A DNA stretch of 42,741 nt from NCBI GenBank assembly GCA_023411615.1, contig JAEYOR010000070.1, forward strand, positions 1-42,741, in the 5' to 3' direction. Under the pieces are notes generated by a model that saw only the letters and a list, made by a program, of their open reading frames with translations, had not been told where the DNA came from and made no database searches. Position numbers and translations under genes: made by a program. This document shows, piece after piece, positions 7,942-15,934 of this stretch. The DNA is from Actinomycetes bacterium. GTDB taxonomy: Bacteria > Actinomycetota > Actinomycetes > Actinomycetales > Demequinaceae. Each line of letters starts with the position of its first letter. Positions within the stretch are counted from its first letter, which is position 1.

Positions 7942-9273
7942 GTGACCAGCGCCCTCGAGAAGATCGACGACATCACCGTGAAGCTCACGGTCTCGCTCAG
8001 CGAGGAGGACATCAAGCCCGCGTTTGACCACGCCTACGAGCACATTGGCTCGCAGGTGCAGATTCCGGGCTTCCGCAAGGGCAAGGTCCCCGCGAAGATC
8101 CTTGAGCAGCGAGTGGGCAAGGGTGCCGTCATTGAGCATGCCGTCAACGATGGCGTGCCCAGCTGGTACGCCGCGGCTGTTGAAGAGACGGGAATCCGCC
8201 CCTACGGACAGCCCGAGATTGAGATCACCAAGCTTCCCGGCTCCGAGGAGGGCTTCGAGGGCGTGGAGTTTGTCGCCACCGTTGAGGTCCGTCCCGAGGT
8301 CAAGCTGCCTGCTCCCTCCGAACTCACGATCGAGGTTGCCGCCACCGAGGTCTCGGACGAGGACGTTGAGGAGCGACTCACCGCTTTGCGCCAGCGCTTT
8401 GGCACCCTCGTCTCGGTTGACCGCGCAGCTGAGGCAGGTGACTTCGTCACTCTCGACCTCAAGGCGACCGTTGACGGCAATGAGGTCGACGCCGTGCAGG
8501 GCTCCTCGTACCAGGTGGGCACCGGCAACATGATGGAAGGTCTCGACGACGCCGTGACCGGTCTCAAGGCAGGCGAGTCGGCGACCTTCACGGGCCCGCT
8601 CGCCGCCGGTGAGCTCGCCGGCCAGGAGGCCACGGTTGACGTCACCGTCACCGCGGTGAAGGCTCGCGAGCTTCCCGACGCTGACGACGACTTCGCTCAG
8701 CTCGCTTCCGAGTTCGACACCCTTGCCGAGCTGAAGGAAGACCTCAAGGAGCAGGCTGCTCGTATCAAGAGCAACAACCAGGCGATGGAGGCCCGCGAGA
8801 AGCTCGTCGAGGCCCTCGTTGCTGCCGTCGGCGAAATTGCACTGCCCAAGAAGATCATCGAGGCTGAGGTGCACAGTCACCTTGAGGGCGAAGGCCGTCT
8901 CGAGGACGACGAGCACCGTGCCGAGGTGACCGAGCAGGCAACCACCGCGCTGCGCACGCAGATCCTCCTCGACCAGCTCGCTGAGGACCTCGAGATCAAC
9001 GTCCAGGAGAACGAACTTCTCGACTACCTCGTCAATGCCTCGCGCCAATACGGCACGGACCCGGGCACCTTCATCCAGCAGGTACAGCAGGCTGGCCAGA
9101 TCCCCGCGATCGTCGCCGATGTGGCCCGTTCCAAGGCGACGGCCTTTGCTTTGCGCCGTGCGACCGTGAAGGACGCTGCAGGAAACGCCGTCGACCTCAG
9201 CGCCGTCATCGGTTCACTTGAGGACGAGGAAGCCGAGAAGGCAGCAGGCGACACGAGCGAGGCGGGCGAGTAA
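7942..9273 (+). CDS. tig: Trigger factor, ribosome-associated chaperone
   Basis: The 443-residue protein starts at a GTG behind the ribosome site AGGAGAAG. The N-terminal ribosome-binding domain carries the signature GFRKGKVPAKIL (residues about 40-51), which contacts ribosomal protein L23. The central peptidyl-prolyl isomerase domain of the FKBP type follows (about 150-240: GDFVTLDL...GSSYQVGTGNMMEGLDDAVTGLKAGES). The C-terminal helical chaperone arms run to an acidic tail. It binds nascent chains at the exit tunnel. In most actinobacteria tig is followed directly by clpP1-clpP2-clpX. Here six genes (9314-15164) intervene. Confidence 0.97.
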   Translation: MTSALEKIDDITVKLTVSLSEEDIKPAFDHAYEHIGSQVQIPGFRKGKVPAKILEQRVGKGAVIEHAVNDGVPSWYAAAVEETGIRPYGQPEIEITKLPGSEEGFEGVEFVATVEVRPEVKLPAPSELTIEVAATEVSDEDVEERLTALRQRFGTLVSVDRAAEAGDFVTLDLKATVDGNEVDAVQGSSYQVGTGNMMEGLDDAVTGLKAGESATFTGPLAAGELAGQEATVDVTVTAVKARELPDADDDFAQLASEFDTLAELKEDLKEQAARIKSNNQAMEAREKLVEALVAAVGEIALPKKIIEAEVHSHLEGEGRLEDDEHRAEVTEQATTALRTQILLDQLAEDLEINVQENELLDYLVNASRQYGTDPGTFIQQVQQAGQIPAIVADVARSKATAFALRRATVKDAAGNAVDLSAVIGSLEDEEAEKAAGDTSEAGE

Positions 9274-9301
9274 AGCTCGCCTGTCACGGCGTGGCCCGGC
9301 C

Positions 9302-9307
9302 TATGCT
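9302..9307 (+). promoter_or_regulatory. -10 element of leaderless gntR-type gene
   Basis: TATGCT followed by 6 nt (gggcgc) and the GTG at 9314. No ribosome site is present. Confidence 0.55.
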
Positions 9308-9313
9308 GGGCGC

Positions 9314-10042
9314 GTGAGCGATCAGAGCCGTACCCCGCGTGCGGGCAAGATCGTGCCTCGGCTCATCGTTGATGACGTCTACGGACGGATCATGGAACTC
9401 ATCATGGATGGGCATGTTGAGCCGGGAGATGCGCTGTCGATTGATGCGCTCGCGCGCGAGTTCGAGGTGTCCTCAAGCCCCATTCGCGAGGCTCTTGCGC
9501 GCCTCGAGCACACCGGACTTGTCCGTCGCTACGCCTTGCGCGGTTACCGAGTGGCCCCGCCCCTCAGTTCAGTTGAGTTGGGCGAGCTGATCGAAGCCCG
9601 TCAGGTCATCGAGCCCGCCGTGGTGCGGGCCGCCTGCGCGGCGCGCACCGACGAGCTCGTTGAGGCGCTGAGGCACACCATTGCGGAAATGGAACAGGCA
9701 CCACGCGGCGAGGACTTCGCCTCGTATCGGCCTTACGTCGAGGCTGATCAGCGCTTCCACCGTCTCATCGTGGAGGCGGCGGCCAACCGCTTCTTGGCGA
9801 GCGCTTACGACAACATCGGCAGCCATGTCCAGCGCTTTCGCCTTTTCGCTAAGTCCGGTGTCACCGATGCCGACGACGCGATCGCCGAGCACCGCGCCAT
9901 TGCCGACGCGATCGCTGGGGGAGACGCCGAGGTGGCCGTCAACGCGATGCTTTCACACCTCGAAGGCATTCGTGCCCGCGTTCTCGCCGAGTTGGCAGGG
10001 GAGCGCGCCACAGCGGTTGAGACCGTCGGCAACGCCACGTAG
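9314..10042 (+). CDS. GntR family regulator with FCD effector domain
   Basis: This 242-residue regulator has a winged helix with the GntR signature (VYGRIMELIMDGHVEPGDAL...FEVSSSPIREALARLEHTGLVRRYALRGYRVAP, residues about 22-84). A helical FCD domain follows, with the metal-binding acidic/His pattern E..R...E, D.RFH..I and EH..I. FCD regulators sense small acids or sugar acids. The GTG at 9314 is chosen because it sits 6 nt after TATGCT. It lies immediately upstream of the sugar-acid-type operon and probably represses it at the two palindromes 40-61 nt after its stop. The ligand is unknown but is likely the operon's substrate or an intermediate. Confidence 0.9.
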   Translation: MSDQSRTPRAGKIVPRLIVDDVYGRIMELIMDGHVEPGDALSIDALAREFEVSSSPIREALARLEHTGLVRRYALRGYRVAPPLSSVELGELIEARQVIEPAVVRAACAARTDELVEALRHTIAEMEQAPRGEDFASYRPYVEADQRFHRLIVEAAANRFLASAYDNIGSHVQRFRLFAKSGVTDADDAIAEHRAIADAIAGGDAEVAVNAMLSHLEGIRARVLAELAGERATAVETVGNAT

Positions 10043-10081
10043 TCCTTCCGGAACAGTTGCTTTAGCAGGGATGCTTGCGTC

Positions 10082-10103
10082 ATTTCTAGAAATCGTGCAC
10101 GAT
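10082..10103. promoter_or_regulatory. Double palindrome, candidate GntR operator
   Basis: ATTTCTAGAAAT (10082-10093) and ATCGTGCACGAT (10092-10103) are each perfect 12-bp palindromes, and they overlap by two bases. They lie between the regulator gene and the first operon gene (start 10126). The second resembles the TNGTNNNACNA-type core of FCD regulators. Confidence 0.6.
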
Positions 10104-10125
10104 GCGTGATCGACGAGGAGGTCAC

Positions 10126-11103
10126 GTGGCACTGACAGCACAGGATTGGCCCATTGCGGCTTCGCTGCTCAATTTCTCCCCGGCGGTGGTTGGCGATACC
10201 GAGCAATGGCACGCGCTCGCCCGCGACGTCATGGACGAAGTGGCGCACGCTGGATTCAGTCACGTTGACCTCACCGACAGCTGGGTCCGTCCAGGCGACC
10301 TGAACGCCGCGCAACTCGATATCCTCACCCAAGCCACAGCGTCGGCCGGGCTGGTGCCCGCGTCCATCTCAGCGATCCGTCGAAGCGTGATCGACCAAGG
10401 CAGCGGCGACGACAATCTCGCGTATTCGCACCGGACTCTTGACGCCGCAGCCCGCCTCGGCGTCGGCGTCGTCTCCTTTGGCCTTCACCAGGCACTCACT
10501 CCCGAACAACGCAAGCTCTTGTGGTTCTGGCGAAAAGCCGGCCACCGCGACTCGGACTCACCCGAGGTCCGCGCCCTCGCCGTGCGGCGCTTTCGAGAAC
10601 TGGGCGACCACGCCGCGGAACTTGGGCTGCTCGTCTCGCTCGAGATGTACGAGCACACCTACTTGGGAAGCGCAGCGTCGGCCGTGCGGCTCATCGAAGA
10701 GATCGATCGGCCAAACGTGGGGCTCAACCCCGACATCGGCAATCTCATTCGCTTGCCCGAGCCGATCGAGCACTGGCTTGATCTTCTTGAGGCGACGTTG
10801 CCGTACACGAACTACTGGCACGTGAAGAACTATGCGCGAGACGAAGATCCGATGACGGGTGCCGTGGTTGCCTTGCCCACCTACATGGAGCTTGGCCTCA
10901 TCAACTACCGCGAGGGGATGAAGCGGGCCATCGCGCATGGCTTCCAAGGCGTCATCTGCGTGGAGAACTACGGCGGCGATGGGCTCAGCGTGAGCGCCAC
11001 TAACCGGGACTACCTGCGCCGGATTCTCCCGCGCGAGCCCGGATATGCGGTGGGCCGGAGCCGAGTCGATCAGCAGTTCGCGACGGAGGTGGTGATCCCG
11101 TGA
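10126..11103 (+). CDS. Xylose-isomerase-like TIM-barrel enzyme (isomerase, epimerase or decarboxylase)
   Basis: The protein has 325 residues; the GTG start follows GAGGAGG at 10115-10121. The family's four metal ligands are in place: E173 (SLEMYEH), D203 (NPDIGN), H232 (WHVKN) and E280 (CVENYGG), so a divalent-metal enzyme of the AP-endonuclease-2/xylose-isomerase-like fold is well supported. Members isomerise or epimerise sugars or sugar phosphates; some decarboxylate 3-keto sugar acids (3-oxo-isoapionate decarboxylase is a precedent). It is first in a tightly coupled operon with a DAK-type kinase, RpiB-type isomerase, 3-hydroxyacyl-CoA-dehydrogenase-fold enzyme and lactonase. That context favours either decarboxylation of a 3-keto aldonate or tetrulose-phosphate epimerisation (EryC-like). 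The sequence alone does not decide. Confidence 0.85.
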   Translation: MALTAQDWPIAASLLNFSPAVVGDTEQWHALARDVMDEVAHAGFSHVDLTDSWVRPGDLNAAQLDILTQATASAGLVPASISAIRRSVIDQGSGDDNLAYSHRTLDAAARLGVGVVSFGLHQALTPEQRKLLWFWRKAGHRDSDSPEVRALAVRRFRELGDHAAELGLLVSLEMYEHTYLGSAASAVRLIEEIDRPNVGLNPDIGNLIRLPEPIEHWLDLLEATLPYTNYWHVKNYARDEDPMTGAVVALPTYMELGLINYREGMKRAIAHGFQGVICVENYGGDGLSVSATNRDYLRRILPREPGYAVGRSRVDQQFATEVVIP

Positions 11104-12839
11104 CGCACATTCTCAGCAACCCCAACACCTTTGTTGACGACGCTCTTGAGGGCTTCACGCGGACCCACGCGGACGTGGTGCGCCGGGTCGACGGTGGAGT
11201 GGTGCGCGCGGAGCCCTTGACGGAGGGATTCTGCGCGGTTGTCGTGGGCGGCGGCTCCGGTCATTACCCCGCGTTCGCAGGCGTCGTGGGCGAGGGTCTT
11301 GCAGCAGGCGCCGTGTGCGGGGAAGTGTTCACATCCCCCTCGGCGGGCGCGGCTGAACGTGTGGCACGTGCTGCGTACGCCGGTGGTGGTGTGCTCTTCA
11401 GTTACGGAAACTACGCGGGCGACGTCATTCACTTTGGTGCGGCCGAGAGGCGCCTCCGTGAAAGCGGCATTGACTGCCGGACGGTGCTCGTGACGGACGA
11501 TGTCGCAAGCGCCCCCGTGACGCGGCGAGGTGAGCGCCGAGGCATCGCAGGTGACTTTGTCGTCTTCAAGATCGCGGGTGCACTGGCCGCGCGCGGAGCA
11601 AGCATCGACGAGGTTGAGCGCGTGGCGCGGTGGGCGAATGAGCGAACCGTCACGATGGGCGTCGCCTTTGGTGGGTGTGTCCTTCCGGGGGCCGACGCTC
11701 CGCTCTTCACAGTGCCGGCGGGCGCCATGTCGATGGGGCTCGGCATTCACGGCGAACCTGGCGTGCGGGACGAAGAGATCCCGCAGGTGGACCGGCTCGC
11801 GCGCGGACTGCTTGAGCCGCTGCTCGCCGAAAAGCCGCGCGACTTTGATGGGCGAGTTGGCCTGGTGGTCAATGGGCTTGGCGCGGTGAAATACGAGGAG
11901 CTCTTTGTCTTGCTGCGCCATGTGTGGGACCAGCTCGAAGAGGCTGGCCTGCACGTAGCAATCGCGGAGTGCGGCGAGCTTGTCACGAGCTTGGACATGG
12001 CGGGCGCATCTGTCACCCTCACATGGCTCGACGAGGAGCTTGAGGACTTGTGGCGCGCGCCTGCCGCAACGCCGGCATACCGCCGAGGCGCGGCCGCGCT
12101 GGGCAGGACGGCAGCCACGCCGGCCCCGGCGGCGGTTGCCGACCACGAGACCGAGGCCCCAGCAGCATCGAGCGGGACCGACGCCCGGGAGGGTGATCTC
12201 AATGAGAGGGAGCTCAGCATCAACGCACAGCTCGTCTCACTTCTTGAGAGGTCACTCGCCGTCATCGAAGAGCAGCGGGACGCGCTCGGCGCCCTCGACG
12301 CGATTGCCGGGGATGGTGATCATGGCACTGGAATGGTTCGGGGTCTCAGTGCCGCAGTCTCATTTGCCAACGCGAATGCTCAGACGCTGATCCCGCGCAG
12401 CCTCCTCGGCGGAGCAGGGGAGGCGTGGTCTGAGACCGCAGGCGGTACGTCTGGTGCTCTGTGGGGCGCCGCACTCGCCGCCATCTCAGACCATCTTGAG
12501 GCATGGGATGGAAGCGTCGGCGTCTGCGCGCGCGCCGCCCAGAGTGCCGTCGACGCTGTTCGCACCACGGGCGGTGCGGACGTTGGTGACAAGACGATGG
12601 TCGACGCGATGGCGCCGTTCGCCCGCGCTCTCGCGCAGTCGCACGCGCAACGGGCCGATGCTCTCGCTGAGGCTGCGGCTGAAGCGGCTCGTGCGGCAGC
12701 GAGCACGGCGCTGCTCTCACCCAAGCGAGGGCGCGCCCGGCCGCTCGCGGCACGCAGTGTGGGCCATCCGGACCCAGGTGCCACGTCGTTTGCACTCATC
12801 GTGGGCGCTCTCGCCGAGCGCGTGGACGTGACACCGTGA
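11100..12839 (+). CDS. Dihydroxyacetone-kinase family ketose kinase (DhaK-DhaL fusion)
   Basis: This 579-residue ATP-dependent kinase has an N-terminal DhaK domain with GGGSGHYPAFAG (about 50-61) and H217 in GIHGEPG, the histidine that binds the keto group covalently. A Pro/Ala-rich linker (about 330-367) leads to the C-terminal DhaL ATP domain, with D400 and GDGDHG (404-409) for magnesium binding, AGGTSGALWG (447-456) and DKTMVDAM. The start GTG overlaps the upstream stop (GTGA). Relatives phosphorylate dihydroxyacetone or glyceraldehyde, while the actinobacterial LerK/DerK group phosphorylates L- or D-erythrulose. The RpiB-type gene next door favours erythrulose or another ketose over dihydroxyacetone. 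Confidence 0.92.
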   Translation: MTHILSNPNTFVDDALEGFTRTHADVVRRVDGGVVRAEPLTEGFCAVVVGGGSGHYPAFAGVVGEGLAAGAVCGEVFTSPSAGAAERVARAAYAGGGVLFSYGNYAGDVIHFGAAERRLRESGIDCRTVLVTDDVASAPVTRRGERRGIAGDFVVFKIAGALAARGASIDEVERVARWANERTVTMGVAFGGCVLPGADAPLFTVPAGAMSMGLGIHGEPGVRDEEIPQVDRLARGLLEPLLAEKPRDFDGRVGLVVNGLGAVKYEELFVLLRHVWDQLEEAGLHVAIAECGELVTSLDMAGASVTLTWLDEELEDLWRAPAATPAYRRGAAALGRTAATPAPAAVADHETEAPAASSGTDAREGDLNERELSINAQLVSLLERSLAVIEEQRDALGALDAIAGDGDHGTGMVRGLSAAVSFANANAQTLIPRSLLGGAGEAWSETAGGTSGALWGAALAAISDHLEAWDGSVGVCARAAQSAVDAVRTTGGADVGDKTMVDAMAPFARALAQSHAQRADALAEAAAEAARAAASTALLSPKRGRARPLAARSVGHPDPGATSFALIVGALAERVDVTP

Positions 12840-13297
12840 GCGGCCTGAGAATCGTCATCGGCAGTGATGACGCTGGTGTGGGGTACTGCGCAGCCCTGCG
12901 CGATCAACTCGAACATGACCCCCGCGTCGAGACGGTGGTGCATGTGGGCGTGCGTCAAGACGATCACACCGACTACCCCCATATCGCTGTGACCGCAGCG
13001 CGCATGGTGGCCGCGGGAGAGGCAGACCGTGCCCTCCTCATCTGCGGCACGGGGCTAGGCGTCGCAATCGCCGCCAACAAGGTGCCCGGCGTCCGCGCGG
13101 TGACGGCCCACGACTCGTACTCTGTTGAACGCGCCGTCAAGTCCAATAACGCCCAAGTGCTGTGCATGGGCGAGAGGGTCATCGGCCTCGAACTCGCCAA
13201 GCGCCTCGTCGCCGAATGGCTCGGATATGTGTTTGACCCACGCTCAGCGTCGGCCGCCAAGGTCGAGGCGATCTGCAGCTACGAGGAGACGTCATGA
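12836..13297 (+). CDS. rpiB: RpiB/LacAB family sugar-phosphate isomerase
   Basis: The 153-residue protein starts at a GTG overlapping the kinase stop. D12 lies in the first loop (GSDDAG). The catalytic loop is ICGTGLGVAIAANKVPGVRA (69-88), with C70 as the expected base, and H92 lies in AHDSYSVERA. The usual HNDAN motif of ribose-5-phosphate isomerase B reads SNNAQ (103-107), so the phosphate or ring-opening site is altered. That points to a relative such as D-erythrulose-4-phosphate isomerase (DerI/EryI) rather than housekeeping RpiB. Expected role: aldose-ketose isomerisation feeding erythrose-4-phosphate or a pentose phosphate into central metabolism. Specificity is inferred from context. 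Confidence 0.85.
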   Translation: MSGLRIVIGSDDAGVGYCAALRDQLEHDPRVETVVHVGVRQDDHTDYPHIAVTAARMVAAGEADRALLICGTGLGVAIAANKVPGVRAVTAHDSYSVERAVKSNNAQVLCMGERVIGLELAKRLVAEWLGYVFDPRSASAAKVEAICSYEETS

Positions 13298-14247
13298 TCA
13301 ACACCATCGCCATCGTGGGCGCCGGCTATATGGGCGGCGGCATTGCGCAGGTGTTTGCGCTCGCTGGCAAAGACGTTGTCCTCAGCGACGTGAGCGCGGA
13401 TGCGGCGGTCGCCAACCGCGAGCGCCTCATTCAGGAGGCCGAGCAGTTCGCCGCAGATGGGCTCTTCCCGGCCGACGCTCCGGCCACGATGGACGCCCGC
13501 CTCACCACAGCGTCGTCTATCGAAGAAGCGGTGGAGGACGTCGACCTTGTCATCGAGGCGGTCTTCGAGCGCATTGATGTGAAGCACGAAACCCTTGCCC
13601 GGATATCCCAGGCAAGCAGACCGGACACGATTATTGGGTCGAACACGTCAACGATCTCGATCAACCGCCTTGCGGAGACAGTGACCGAGCCCAGACGCTT
13701 CCTTGGAGTGCATTTCTCGAACCCAGCGCCCTTCATCCCGGGCGTTGAACTGATCCCGCATGACACCACCGACGACGCCGTGGTGAGGGAGGTCGCCCAA
13801 CTGCTCGCAGCGTCGGGAAAGATGACGGCCCGCATCACTGACGCCACGGGATTCGTCCTCAACCGCCTGCAGTATGCGCTCTTCCACGAAGCGACTGCCC
13901 TCGTCGATGAAGGTGTCGCGTCGGTCGAGGCGATCGATGCGATTGTGCGGACCACCTTCGGATTCCGCCTGCCGTTCTTTGGGCCCTTTGCCATTGCGGA
14001 CATGGCGGGGCTTGACGTGTACTCGTTCTGCTACGCGAGTCTGCAGGAGACCTTCCCCGAGCGCTTCGCGACCCCCGCTGTGTTGAAGAACCTGGTCGAC
14101 GCCGGCGCACTCGGAGTGAAATCAGGCCGTGGATTCCTCAACGCCCCACCCGAATCCCTCGCCGAGATCATCGCCTATCGCAACCGCGCATACGTGGCGA
14201 TGGCGCGCGTGCTCGAGGAGCTCGGCCCAGCGCCCGTCACCTACTAG
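13294..14247 (+). CDS. 3-hydroxyacyl-CoA-dehydrogenase-fold NAD oxidoreductase
   Basis: In this 317-residue protein the Rossmann domain carries GAGYMG (9-14), with D32 at the end of strand 2, which favours NAD over NADP. The family's catalytic residues are kept: S118 (SNTSTI), H140 in HFSNPAPF, E152 (VELIP) and N190 (FVLNRL). The C-terminal helical domain ends with the LGVKSGRGF loop. Beta-oxidation enzymes share this fold, but so does L-gulonate 3-dehydrogenase, which oxidises C3 of a sugar acid. A beta-oxidation role is unlikely beside a sugar kinase, isomerase and lactonase, so 3-oxidation of an aldonate is preferred. The start ATG overlaps the preceding stop. Confidence 0.85.
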   Translation: MINTIAIVGAGYMGGGIAQVFALAGKDVVLSDVSADAAVANRERLIQEAEQFAADGLFPADAPATMDARLTTASSIEEAVEDVDLVIEAVFERIDVKHETLARISQASRPDTIIGSNTSTISINRLAETVTEPRRFLGVHFSNPAPFIPGVELIPHDTTDDAVVREVAQLLAASGKMTARITDATGFVLNRLQYALFHEATALVDEGVASVEAIDAIVRTTFGFRLPFFGPFAIADMAGLDVYSFCYASLQETFPERFATPAVLKNLVDAGALGVKSGRGFLNAPPESLAEIIAYRNRAYVAMARVLEELGPAPVTY

Positions 14248-14294
14248 TCCCGCACGTACCAATCCCCATAGTGTCCCCTCCACCAAGGATCGCG

Positions 14295-15164
14295 ATGTTG
14301 ACCATGACTGACCACGGCGCCAAACCCCTGGACCTCGGCGTGCACTGGCTCGCAGAGGGCCCCACCTGGGATGACACGCGGCACTGTCTCGTGTGGGTCG
14401 ACATCATGGCGGGCGACATCCACGAGTGGACGCCCGAGACCGATGCCCACCTCGTGGTGAATTGCGGTCAACCGGTTGGTGCGGTGGGCCTGCGTGAAAC
14501 CGACGGATGGGTCGCAGCGCTCAAGGGAGGTGTGGCAACCGTTTCTCGGGACGGCGTCATCACGTGGCTAGCGCGCGACATCCTCGACCCGGAGTTCCGC
14601 TTCAACGATGCGAAGGTTGACGCGGCCGGCAGGCTGTGGGCGGGATCCATTCACCTGGACATGGGCGCTGGCAAGGGAGCGCTTTATCGAATCGACCCTG
14701 ATGGCGATGTGCGGCGGGTGTGCGGCGGTCTCGAATTGTCGAATGGAATGGGCTGGAGCCCTGACGGGGCGACCTTTTACCTCGTTGACTCGCTCGCGGC
14801 GGTGGTCTACGCATTCGACTTTGACGCCGACGCCGGTGTCGTCTCGTCGCCACGACCCCACATTCGCTGTGCACGGGCTGAGGGAATGCCAGACGGATTG
14901 GCGATCGACGCTGACGGGGGTCTGTGGCTCGCTCGTTATGGCGCGGGAGTAGTGGAACGCTACGACGCCGGAGGCCAGCTCAGCGAGCGGGTCACCGTCG
15001 CGGCGACGCAGCCAACGTGCCCGGGCTTTGGCGGTGACGACTACCGCACGCTGTATGTGACGACCGGCTGGGAGCGCATGACCAACCCGGCCCCCGCAGA
15101 AGGCCGCTTGTACGCCTGCGAGGTCAGCGTCGGCGGCTTGGCGCCACATCGCTTCGCTGTCTGA
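14295..15164 (+). CDS. SMP-30/gluconolactonase family lactonase
   Basis: The protein has 289 residues from the ATG at 14295, which has AAGGA (14285-14289) 5 nt upstream; an in-frame GTG at 14271 and an ATG at 14304 are alternatives. The six-bladed propeller signature is clear: WLAEGPTWD with the metal ligand E, RFNDAKVDAAGRLWAGS, LELSNGMGWSPDG and MPDGLAIDADGGLW. The metal-binding E, N and D positions are present. It hydrolyses a sugar lactone to the free acid, probably in the cytosol because no signal peptide is seen. It is the last gene of the operon and follows the dehydrogenase by 47 nt, so it is either in the same transcript or only loosely coupled. Confidence 0.92.
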   Translation: MLTMTDHGAKPLDLGVHWLAEGPTWDDTRHCLVWVDIMAGDIHEWTPETDAHLVVNCGQPVGAVGLRETDGWVAALKGGVATVSRDGVITWLARDILDPEFRFNDAKVDAAGRLWAGSIHLDMGAGKGALYRIDPDGDVRRVCGGLELSNGMGWSPDGATFYLVDSLAAVVYAFDFDADAGVVSSPRPHIRCARAEGMPDGLAIDADGGLWLARYGAGVVERYDAGGQLSERVTVAATQPTCPGFGGDDYRTLYVTTGWERMTNPAPAEGRLYACEVSVGGLAPHRFAV

Positions 15165-15319
15165 CGCATCGGACGGGTCCTCGTCACCGGGATAGCAGAC
15201 GGCACGATGCGCAACCCGCACGCGTTGCTGTCCACCGGTAGCGAAAAACACCCGGAAGCGGCAGGATTCGCCCCCTTGATCGCGTTAGTGTCGTGGCAAC
15301 GTCCACAAGGAGGAACATC

Positions 15320-15934
15320 GTGAACGAGGTGACGGCGCGCGCTGACCACAGCGGCATGGGTCTCAACGACTCAATCTTCAACCGGCTGTTGCGCGAACGC
15401 ATCATCTGGCTCGGTGACGAGGTCCGCGACGACAATGCGAACGCGATCTGCGCGCAGATGATGCTGCTCGCGGCGGAGGACCCCGAGAAGGACATCTACC
15501 TTTACATCAACAGCCCCGGCGGGTCGATCACGGCTGGCATGGCGATCTACGACACCATGCAATACATCAAGCCGGATGTCGCCACTGTGGCGATGGGCAT
15601 GGCGGCCTCGATGGGACAGTTCCTCCTGTCGTCAGGCACCAAGGGCAAGCGCTTTGCGACGCCGCACGCGCGCGTCATGATGCACCAGCCCTCGGGAGGC
15701 ATCTACGGCACGGCTACCGACATCCGTATCAACGCCGAGCTCATCATGCACATGAAGAAGGTGCTTGCGGAACTGACCGCAGAGCAGACCGGCAAGACAC
15801 TCGAGCAGATCAACCGCGATGCCGACCGCGACCGCTGGTTCACTGCTGACGAAGCCCTCGAATATGGCTTTGTCGACAAGGTCATCAAGCACGCCGCAGA
15901 GACCGGCGACAAGTCCCAGGGAGGTAAGGCGTGA
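15320..15934 (+). CDS. clpP1: ATP-dependent Clp protease proteolytic subunit 1
   Basis: The protein has 204 residues from the GTG at 15320, 6 nt after AAGGAGGA (15307-15314). A GTG 27 nt upstream is in frame but would place the ribosome site inside the gene. The catalytic serine lies in MGMAASMGQF, the histidine in MMHQPSGG, and the aspartate in the NRDADRDRWF region. It forms the mixed ClpP1P2 tetradecamer with the next gene product, as known in mycobacteria. TAGTGT at 15286-15291 may be the -10 element of its promoter; no clear -35 was seen. Confidence 0.96.
   Translation: MNEVTARADHSGMGLNDSIFNRLLRERIIWLGDEVRDDNANAICAQMMLLAAEDPEKDIYLYINSPGGSITAGMAIYDTMQYIKPDVATVAMGMAASMGQFLLSSGTKGKRFATPHARVMMHQPSGGIYGTATDIRINAELIMHMKKVLAELTAEQTGKTLEQINRDADRDRWFTADEALEYGFVDKVIKHAAETGDKSQGGKA

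Noticed and set aside
7123..9048. 641-codon open frame on the minus strand opposite the GNAT and trigger factor genes
   Set aside because: It is antisense to two clear genes, contains Leu/Val-rich low-complexity sequence without motifs, and has no ribosome site or promoter. Long antisense frames are expected at this GC content.
11070..12146. 358-codon minus-strand frame opposite the DAK-type kinase, and the 348-codon frame opposite clpX (17050-18096)
   Set aside because: Both are antisense to conserved proteins with intact motifs and show no family resemblance.
13294..14247. Assignment of this gene as fatty-acid 3-hydroxybutyryl-CoA dehydrogenase
   Set aside because: The fold and catalytic residues would allow it, but no thiolase, crotonase or CoA ligase is near, and the gene is overlapped with sugar enzymes.
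9314..15164. Recent mobile island between tig and clpP1
   Set aside because: No integrase, transposase, tRNA target or flanking repeats, and no base-composition shift were seen. Only a difference in gene order is supported.
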